From Meghimatium bilineatum (lineage: Eukaryota > Mollusca > Gastropoda > Stylommatophora > Philomycidae): a DNA stretch of 64,000 nt. Where the stretch lies: positions 7,811,640 to 7,875,639 of the forward strand of contig CM067298.1 in assembly GCA_034231615.1 (NCBI GenBank), read 5' to 3'. The first letter of the stretch is position 1. Every line of letters begins with the position of its first letter. The translations under genes were made by a program, and so were the position numbers. Below the pieces are notes generated by a model. The model ran no database searches and had not been told where the DNA came from. It was given only the letters and a program-made list of their open reading frames with translations. Below are positions 56,701 to 64,000 of the stretch, in pieces.

Positions 56701-57037
56701 CAGGTAAATCCAGGAGCAGGGTAATGAAGTTTTGCTAATAACTCAAGACATACATAATAACACACACAAATTGACGTTTCGACCAGAAGGTTTTTATCAA
56801 GACAAAAACTTAAAACAAAATGTAAACATGCAACAGAAAACGGTACACATAACCATGTGAACATGGAATATATAGACTAGTCTATAATTCTTACTGTCCA
56901 TTTTCTGTTGTATGTTTACATTTTGTTTTAATTTGTCTTGATATTGGCCTTTTGGTCGAAACGTCGATTTGTGTGTGTTACTAAGTGTGTCTTGTGGGAT
57001 TAGCAAAATTTCATGACCCTGTTTCTGTAGTTACCTG
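56701..57037. mobile_element. Foldback element with about 140-bp inverted arms
   Basis: Left arm 56701-56842 and right arm 56898-57037 are inverted copies: caggtaaatccaggagcagg versus the complement of tgtttctgtagttacctg; gttttgctaat; taacacacacaaattgacgt versus the complement of acgtcgatttgtgtgtgtta; aaaacaaaatgtaaacatgc. About 55 bases separate them. There is no coding capacity in the loop. It could be a MITE or foldback transposon, or a head-to-head pair of one short repeat. Confidence 0.85.
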
Positions 57038-57509
57038 TAGTATTTAATGTAATCCGTCCGCAGTTATTGTAGTTTGGGAAATTCTTACTATTGTTCTGTT
57101 GGTCCTTTCAGCGTACTGCTACACATCGACCAACAATGGCGTTTATTATAGTACATTGACAGCTGGAACTTAGGAACCCTATCGTAAGTTATTTTGGCAA
57201 GTAATCTTTCCCGGTACTTTGTTAGTACATAGCGGTTTTTCTGTTCATTCAAATACCAGAAGTCTTGTTGGATATCTCTGAAGGGCGATCATGATCACGT
57301 GTATCCGGTATGTTTGCACATTAAAGGAATATTTTTTCCAACTAAGATGGTGTTCTTCGTTATTCTTCTTTCTTTCTGTCTTTCTGTGTTCCTCTGTTTA
57401 GGAGGGTAAGTGTCAGATCCCGTCTAGTCCACGCCACAAGGGCGACTCGGTGTTTCTGTTTTTGTGTCATTCCCACAGATTGATTACCTAATAAAAGGGT
57501 TGAAAAGTC

Positions 57510-57665
57510 GTAGAGGATTGATTTCACTGTACTCGGTTTTCCTATGTACTCCTTCACTCTCAACGAAGCGGCACGCTCCCTTCCGATAGTACCACTCATA
57601 GCACGTAACTCTGTAACTTCAAGTGATAATCCACAGGTTAACCACTACGCTAGGGAGATCCCCGA
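57510..57665 (-). mobile_element. tRNA-derived SINE (SINE-T) copy
   Basis: Reverse complement: gggatctccctagcgtagtg + gttaacctgtggattatcac, ttacgtgctatgagtggtac, gaaggagtacataggaaaac, cagtgaaatcaatcctct. Compared with the other copies the tRNA head is internally shortened (no recognisable B box). Confidence 0.75.
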
Positions 57666-57739
57666 ACTCCACTGAAAAAGTGAAGGTATAAATCTACAGT
57701 GAGACCTTTGAAAGTATATAATATAGCAGAAAATAATAA

Positions 57740-58022
57740 TATTGCATCAAGGAGTAGACTGGGCAAGATTTTTCCTCACTCATCCACATCGATGAAGCTA
57801 GAAATCGCTGGAGGACTCTATGTGCTGTAGCATCCAATATGGTACCCTTACGACCCTGACTCTGTGTGCTGTAGCATCCAATATGGTACCCTTACGACCC
57901 TGACTCTGTGTGCTGTAGCATCCAATATGGTACCCTTACGACCCTGACTCTGTGTGCTGCAGCATCCAATATGGTACCCTTACGACCCTGACGGGTTACG
58001 AGTTTATAGATAGATAGATATA
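57740..58022 (+). mobile_element. LINE family C 3' terminus carrying an internal minisatellite
   Basis: ARNRWRTLCAVASNMVPLRP-like coding (tggaggactctatgtgctgt + agcatccaatatggtaccct), then the stop and cgggttacgagtttatagat + agatagata. Between them the C-terminal codons are repeated (see next feature). Confidence 0.75.
57822..57992. repeat. 44-bp minisatellite inside a LINE C-terminus, 4 copies
   Basis: tctgtgtgctgtagcatcca + atatggtacccttacgaccc + tgac repeats at 44-bp steps. The unit spans the last about 14 codons of LINE family C (LCAVASNMVPLRP) and its stop codon. The first copy begins in the intact LINE reading; the last runs into the LINE 3' tail. Confidence 0.92.
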
Positions 58023-60180
58023 ATATAGCAGAAAACGTAATTATCATCAAGTATCGTCGTCGCAACGAAAATTGGGTGCAACAGATCTCAAACATCCCAT
58101 GTCTCATGTGTTGGAAGTGCACTCTGCTAGACTGTAACTTGTACATCTTGTGATGTTACTCTCCCACTTGTATCTCTGTCTACCTCTCGCTCGCTTCCCT
58201 TCGACTTTACGTCAAGTAATGTCTTCAACAATGTGTCATGTCTTTTAATGTGTCTAAAATATTGCTTTTGCCTGATCTTTATTTCCCTTAATAATTATTT
58301 TTTTTCGTGTTGTTAGAATCTCTTTGTTAGTTTTCTTCTCTTTCCATGATGTTCTCCCTATCTTCTATATATCCACATCTCATATATCCACATGCGCATT
58401 CAACGCACACGCGGAACCAGAAATATATGTAATAGAAGAACACATTGGACCGTTCGGAGTCAAAATAAACCAAGACAAATAACAACGGCTGCAGATTAAT
58501 TGAAATGTGCATTCAGCACAACCTATTCATAACTAACACATTTTTCATGCACAAAGAATTCCAAGTTTCACACTATGGCAGGGAAGGTTTTGGCCGTGTT
58601 CTGTTTATGTTACTTCAGTTTGGTTATGGCACCCAGTTATGACAGTGTAACATCTTGATTTACACTATCTCAATTAGATATAACAGAAATGTATGTTGGA
58701 TATCTGCAGCTATGATATCTTTATCACAATTTCTGTACAACAGACTAGTGAATAATCTTAAATTGTATTCGTTACAAGTTCTCATAGTGTTGAGGATGAT
58801 GATGACACCGTGTATATAAACTACTTCATGAACTGAAACTTCAACGTTTCCACCAATATATAAAACTATATTAACTGTTTCTTCAGCTCACAACATCTAC
58901 GTGAACAAGCATAAAATGTCAGTGGTATAATCATATTACGTCAATGGTATAATCATATAATGTCAAAGGTACATCAATCATATAACGTCAGTGGAACGAC
59001 ATCAACCATAGAATGTCTTCTATAACCGCATCAATTTTCTATAATATACATATATCAATCAACAAGTCCAATCTAGGTCTTAAACTAACTACTCCAAGCT
59101 AAGTGCCCATCTCAACTCCGGAACTATACTTTAGTTTTCCTATGACTATCTCCTACCTTGGAACTGAGCATCTCCGCACTAGGTTCCAATTCCGTCCATT
59201 TCTCAACGGGTGAAAACCAAGTTTTTCCACGATCGTTCGTCTCCACGAACGGAAAGCAAGTCCAATCTAGCTCTTGAGCTAAATACAAGCTAAGCGACCG
59301 TCCAACTATATCTCCGACTTATTTTATTATTATAATAATTGTATTATTTAATATTATTATTTTAAACAATTTTTTAAAGTGTATTTCATCAACATTTGCA
59401 TCATATAATATCAAAATAACAACAGAAGATATATGAAATGTGATGAATTTTGTCTGTGAGTTGGAATGTGGAATGGTGGACCTTTACAATTTAGTGAAAT
59501 GAGTGATTATGGGATGACAAAGTTTGTTTGATGGAAAACGTCATTTGACAAATTTCTATACATGCGCATATAGTTACATGATGCATGGAAATTACTTGCC
59601 CAAAATAGATCTACAAGGCACTCTACGGTCAAAAGGGGCACATCATATTGTGAACAGACGAGAAATGCAGCAGCTCAATAGCGGTATGTAGCTAGAAAGT
59701 TACAAGAAAGCTAGAACAAAATCCTTATACAGTGGTAATTACATGCCCGAACTATCCAAGGACATTTACATCTCGATTATGGTTTATTCACCATATACGA
59801 ACTATTAGGCATGGACATGTTTATTTGAGAACCCCGGGAATTATGATCGATTAGCTCTTACTTCCTATTTGCAATGGGGAGGTTTCTTAGCCTTCTGTCT
59901 CCTCACACATGAACATAATTCTAACTGAATTTTCAAAAGTTGATGTAACAACTGGTCATCATCACTTGTGATGGACTAACACACATACATGCTCGCAGTA
60001 TGTGTTGTATCATCTGGTTGAATATGTGTAAAGTTGTGTGTGATTGGAATGTAACTTTATGAAACACGTTCAATTGGAAACATCTTTTAGCTATTCGTTC
60101 AGCTGTCATTGCCTGAAGCGAATCACGCACAATTCATTGAAGCTATTGGTGCTGTAAACTGATGTCTGACTGAACAAAGA
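58023..60180. other. No gene; one degenerate direct repeat pair
   Basis: About 2.1 kb. 58205-58330 resembles 27435-27560 (caagtaatgtcttcaacaat, gtcatgtcttttaatgtgtc). Around 58920-59030 'ataatcatata.cgtcaatgg' repeats degenerately. A roughly 60-base segment at 59063 (aagtccaatctaggtcttaa ... ccatctcaactccg) recurs at 59251 (aagtccaatctagctcttga ... ccaactatatctccg). No coding frame. Confidence 0.5.
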
Positions 60181-60182
60181 TT

Positions 60183-60297
60183 AAGAAGAAGTAGCAGTAA
60201 AATTTCATTTGTATTGATGACCCTACAAATGTAGGGTTTGAAAAATAGTCTATAGACTCAGTATTTAGATCCTCTCCACGGAAATCTTTAGTAAAAG
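60183..60297. repeat. 115-bp direct repeat, left copy
   Basis: Starts aagaagaagtagcagtaa, contains ctacaaatgtagggtttgaa and aatagtctatagactcagta, ends aaatctttagtaaaag. The right copy at 61570-61684 differs at only a few positions, and both copies break at the same two ends. Confidence 0.9.
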
Positions 60298-61420
60298 AGT
60301 TGGTACAGTATAGAAACCACCGGTTCCAAGGCGCTCTTCTCGGAACAAGACTGAACACAATCACACAAGAAACACCCAGCAAGCAGTACATGGCGATGGA
60401 ACAAAACATTCAACGCAGCAGATAAATAAGTGAAATAGTAGACTTGCAAGGAAATATGCAGACAGCACCAAAAGAAGTAACACAAGCCTTTGAAGATTAC
60501 TACATACAGCTCTACACACAAGAACCGGCTGATACAAATGTACAAGACAAATTCCTGAAATACACAAAGAAACTCACAAACGAGGAAGCATGGAAACTGG
60601 ACACCGAACTGACATTGGAAGACATAACTGCAGCATTAAAGACCATGCAGAAAGACAAAGCACCAGGACCTGATGGGCTCACATCAGAATTTTATCAGCA
60701 CTTCTTTTTCATCCTCGGCCCATTGCTATTAAAAGTATATCTAGAATCATTTCAAAGAAATTAGCTTCCACCAAGTTTCAACATGTCATACATCACACTC
60801 ATCCCTAAAGATAAATCAGACAAAACGCTATTGAAAAACTACAGGCCCATATCTCTTCTAAACACAGACTACAAAATTGTAACCAAATCCCTAACAAACA
60901 AACTAAAACCAGTCATGAATACACTCATTCATGAAGACCAACAGTGCAGTGTCCAACACAGAAACATACACCAACATGCACATTTCATAAGAGATTTAGT
61001 CAATTACACACACGACACAGATAGTACATCGTCAATATTGTCTCTCGACCAAGAGAAGGCATTTGACAGACTATCACACACATACCTACACAAAACACTA
61101 CAAAACTGCAATATAGGAGAACTTTTCAGGAAGTGGATTCAAATCATTTACTCTAGCCAGAGAGCAGAGTCTTAGTCAACCATTCGTTTACTGAAAACTT
61201 TAGACTAACGAGATCGGTTAGACAAGGCTGCTCACTCTCTCCACTGCTGTATGTTCTCGCTTTGGAAACGCTTCTTGAAAAGATTCGACAAGACACCACA
61301 ATCTCAGGCACTTTCATTCCATGGAAAGGAAAGCAGAAGTTGTGCGCCTATGCGGACGATACTGCTTTCTTCCCGCCCAATGAAAGGTATATTCGAAATA
61401 TTTTGGACACATTCACAGAA
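60250..61420 (+). mobile_element. L1/Tx1-like LINE ORF2 fragment, endonuclease-less, broken
   Basis: Reverse transcriptase region. EDYYIQLYTQE, then ITAALKTMQKDKAPGPDGLT + SEFYQHF (finger block), a premature stop at 60762, then KNYRPISLLNTDYKIVTKSL, the palm A block ILSLDQEKAFDRL, a frameshift near 61170, VRQGCSLSPLLYVLALE (B block) and CAYADDTAFF (C block, catalytic YADD) near 61345. The A, B and C motifs are all legible and in the order of the L1 clade. The 3' end is cut by an antisense LINE B piece at 61420. Confidence 0.88.
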
Positions 61421-61568
61421 CCTGTGTTCTTCTCAGCACATACCCTAGTAACCTTGAGTATCTGTCCCTAATGTTTGATCTTTTTCCGCCAGCATCAATG
61501 AGAACCCCGTCATTAGTTCTCTTAGCTGCCCATGGTATTTTCATCATTCTTCTCAGAAACCACATTAT
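61420..61568 (-). mobile_element. LINE family B fragment, antisense inside the L1-like copy
   Basis: Minus strand: MWFLRRMMKIPWAAKRTNDG, VLIDAGGKRSNIRDRYSRLL and YVLRRTQ. This is the same region as 1720-1880 of the LINE B copy (WFLGRIMKIPWTAKKTN..VLIDAG.KRS). It abuts the right 115-bp repeat. Confidence 0.85.
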
Positions 61569-61569
61569 G

Positions 61570-61684
61570 AAGAAGAAGTAGCAGTAATATTTCATTTGTA
61601 TTGATGACACTACAAATGTAGGGTTTGAAAAATAGTCTATAGACTCAGTATTTAGATACTCTCCACGGAAATCTTTAGTAAAAG
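61570..61684. repeat. 115-bp direct repeat, right copy
   Basis: Same orientation and ends as 60183-60297. Differences are single bases such as gacacta for gacccta and atactct for atcctct. Together they flank the LINE block. Confidence 0.9.
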
Positions 61685-61689
61685 GCGAA

Positions 61690-62280
61690 AGATTTGTGCG
61701 TGAAAATTTTTTTGAAGAGGACCCAGAGTAACCACATAAAAGAAAATATCTCGTCCGCATTGTACACAGCATGCAATAAGCTGATGGTGTAATAGACTGA
61801 ATGCACTTAAAAGGAGAATAATTTTACAAGAACAATATAAATTATTTACTATGTTGATGAAACAATAGAAATGTTTATACTATATAACTCATGTTGTATA
61901 TCTATAACATATCTATTGTATGAGATCTTATATATAACAATTTATATACATTTTAGACGTTATAGCGTCCCTTTTAACATTTCTCAGTTTTAAAACATAT
62001 TTTTGAGAAACATGATTACAATGGTAAGTAGCTCTAGTATCACATTTGCTGTTAATTATTATTAATTTACCAATATCATTATTTACTGATTGTTGTGCAC
62101 TGGTATTTCAGTTATGTAAAATATTTCACTGGCAATAAATATTCATAAAACAATAGTTGTCGATGTTATTATGTGTTGGAATATCTAATTAGAAAACTTA
62201 AGAAATAAACACACTATTTTAATGGTTCTCTCCCCTTGACCACATCTTTATCAGAAGGATATACCCGGTAACTTTAAAAA
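61690..62280. other. No recognisable gene
   Basis: Strongly AT-rich 600 bases with no coding frame or repeat match. Confidence 0.5.
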
Positions 62281-62282
62281 TG

Positions 62283-62572
62283 GAGACGCCTGTGTGTTGC
62301 CGGGCCATAAAGGGGATCAAAGAATAGCAACACTGTTTACCTTCCATGCATGTCGTAAGAGACGACTAAGGAGGTTATGGGATGGAGTTGGCTGTCTCAT
62401 CCCATATAGGGTCAGTGACCCAAAGCCATGCTGAAGTCGGATGTGTCAGGCCTAAAGGCGCAGAAATCGCAGCAATGCCGTAAACCATGACACAATGCAT
62501 TCCATTCTCCGGACTACATCCTGCTAATCTGCAGGAGTTTGAGAATGAACGAAGAAGAAGAAGAAAATGGAG
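62283..62572 (+). mobile_element. SINE family 2, full-length reference copy
   Basis: gcctgtgtgttgccgggcca, ggggatcaaagaatagcaac, catgcatgtcgtaagagacg, gggatggagttggctgtctc, gctgaagtcggatgtgtcag, ggcgcagaaatcgcagcaat, ccatgacacaatgcattcca, ccggactacatcctgctaat, ggagtttgagaatgaacga and an agaagaagaagaa tail. About 290 bp; the most complete copy in the window. No A/B box is obvious at its 5' end. Confidence 0.92.
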
Positions 62573-62654
62573 AAATGTAGTGTTACAAATCACTCTTTGT
62601 ATTTATGCTCACTGCATGTGAAATGTCTGAATCTTTTCAATTTCCCACCAGATA

Positions 62655-62925
62655 AACGACTCATACATCAGAAAACCATACTTGATGCCATGACTATATA
62701 TTGTAGTTATCTTTTTGTGGAACCTGTCTAACACTTCATCATGTATAAGTATTTTTTTCATCTTGTACGCTTTGTCATTTGTGTATATGCACACACCTTA
62801 TGGGGTTGGGAGATAGTTTGAGATGTAATTCGCAACACAGTGAAGGGTGACGCTAACTACATTGTTTTCCTTTGACTTAGATCAATTACAAAGGCACAAT
62901 GACTCAGGAGGTGACAAGCAATTTT
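62655..62925 (+). mobile_element. Interspersed family Z fragment
   Basis: catcagaaaaccatacttga, gactatatattgtagttatc, gtgtatatgcacacaccta-like, gagatgtaattcgcaacaca, acaaaggcacaatgactcag. It stops abruptly at gaggtgacaagca, where L1-like ORF1 sequence begins. Confidence 0.65.
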
Positions 62926-62935
62926 CTCGGAAAAA

Positions 62936-63106
62936 GATAAAGACCAAAGCAATATCACTCCAACAAAACACGACAGAATCATCAAAACCTTCAGCCAGGC
63001 TGATAAAACCAAGACACCACGTCAAAAATCCAAGTCAACATCGGATGCCTCACCGAATCTTATAATTGTCTTAGACAATACCGTGGATGACCACAACACA
63101 AATTGA
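62936..63106 (+). pseudogene. L1/Tx1-like ORF1 C-terminal remnant
   Basis: An open frame of 56 codons ending in TGA at 63104: KDQSNITPTKHDRIIKTFSQ, KTKTPRQKSKSTSDASPNLI, VLDNTVDDHNTN. Basic and low complexity, it sits 105 bases before an ORF2 start in the same orientation, which is the expected place of ORF1. No ORF1 domain is visible, so this is mainly a positional inference. Confidence 0.5.
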
Positions 63107-63210
63107 ACATTTTCAAATATTATATAAATATTATATTATATACATTTTCCAGACACATTTCCAATTATATGTATCTCACTCGTTATTTTTGTTTTTATAA
63201 GAAACCAAAA

Positions 63211-64000
63211 ATGGATGAAGAAATAAGAATAGTTAGTATTAATGAACGTGGCATGCGCACAAAAATATACCAAATAATATCCCTCATACACAAATACAAG
63301 CCAGATTACATCCTAGTACAGGAGACAAATATACGCACGCACAACAGACAACCACGCTTTTAGGCTTGAAACATTCATGTTTTAGTCTTCGTTTCCAGAA
63401 TGTTGGTTCAGGAGTAGCCATCTTACAGATGGGAAATAGTCCACGAGAACAGAGATAGTGAGGGTAAGATGGCAATAGTTCAAGTTAAGAACAATACGCA
63501 TGCTTACACAATAGTTAACATACACGCACCAGTCACGTACAGGTACCAACCACTTTTTTACGAGCAGTTGGAAACCACACTCATACATTTTTTATAGAGG
63601 ACACAATATAATATTGGCTGGAGATCTTATAGAGGACACAATATAATATTGACTGGAGATTTTATAGAGGACACAATATAATATTGGCTGGAGATTTTAT
63701 AGAGGACATAATATAATATTGGCTGGAGATTTTATAGAGGACACAATATAATATTGGCTGGAGATTTTATAGAGGACACAATATAATATTGGCTGGAGAT
63801 TTTATAGAGGACACAATATAATATTGGCTGGAGATTTTATAGAGGACATAATATAATATTGGCTGGAGATTTTATAGAGCACATAATATAATATTGGCTG
63901 GAGATTTTATAGAGGACACAATATAATATTGGCTGGAGATTTTATAGAGGACATAATATAATATTGGCTGGAGATTTTAATTGTGTTCGAGATGAAATAG
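63211..64000 (+). pseudogene. L1/Tx1-like ORF2 start: apurinic-type endonuclease domain, runs off the window
   Basis: ATG at 63211 gives MDEEIRIVSINERGMRTKIY, then IISLIHKYKPDYILVQETNI (the QET catalytic block) to a stop at 63361. In other frames follow FQNVGSGVAIL, KMAIVQVKNNTHAYTIVNIH + APVTYRYQPLFYEQLE, then YRGHNIILAGDFNCVRDEI. The endonuclease blocks IxxxNxxG, QET, NxxAP and GDFN occur in the right order with frame breaks between. The GDFN segment is expanded into an array. ORF2 continues beyond 64000. Confidence 0.85.
63590..63979. repeat. 35-bp minisatellite grown from the L1 endonuclease GDFN motif, about 11 copies
   Basis: Unit acacaatataatattggctg + gagattttatagagg, period 35 by coordinates (63601, 63636 and so on). 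The first unit follows in frame from the endonuclease (FYRGHNIILAGD); the last continues into NCVRDEI. Variants: gagatcttat in the first copy, gactgg in the second, acataat in several, gagcac once. Confidence 0.95.

Noticed and set aside
60183-61684. LTR retrotransposon from the paired 115-bp repeats
   Set aside because: Repeats do not start TG/end CA, the interior encodes L1-type RT with no protease or integrase, and no primer-binding site is visible.

Overview
This is nuclear DNA of an invertebrate animal. It is AT-rich, intron-containing and saturated with non-LTR retrotransposon debris, SINEs and minisatellites. No operons, rRNA genes or intact tRNA genes are visible. The mix of decayed LINE families resembles what is common in molluscs and other lophotrochozoans, but that placement is a guess. 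The gene content itself only says metazoan.

The one real host gene is on the minus strand. It is a complete ceramide synthase (LASS/CERS family) in ten coding exons between 53201 (start) and 25464 (stop). All ten exons were joined by hand from GT..AG boundaries with compatible phases. They give a 394-residue protein with the expected N-terminal glycosylation site, homeobox-like domain, TLC/Lag1 catalytic motif (HH ... HD..D) and acidic Ser-rich C-terminus. Its nine introns hold most of the interspersed repeats of the middle of the window.

Layout: 1-25 kb has no host gene and is dominated by long tandem arrays (30, 32, 53, 26/27/30, 46, 36, 36/39, 39, 43, 40, 31, 51 and 36 bp units) separated by LINE and SINE pieces. 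Two insertions there have clear target-site duplications: a LINE nested in another LINE at 1196-2083, and a GC-richer 1.2 kb element at 17967-19214. 25.4-53.3 kb is the ceramide synthase gene. 53.3-64 kb is again repeat-only, with a 140-bp-armed foldback element, L1/Tx1-like LINE copies and more SINEs. Together the tandem arrays cover roughly 10 kb, about one sixth of the window.

The recurring theme is that several minisatellites appear to have grown out of LINE coding sequence. Examples are a 35-bp array on the GDFN motif of an L1 endonuclease (63590-63979), a 44-bp array on a LINE C-terminus (57822-57992) and a 37-bp triplication over an RT YADD motif (27320-27440). The 53-bp array at 2415-4262 abuts a LINE fragment. 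A second theme is a shared short core (around CGGATGTGTCAGGCC) in at least three SINE families and at the 3' end of the 1.2 kb element.
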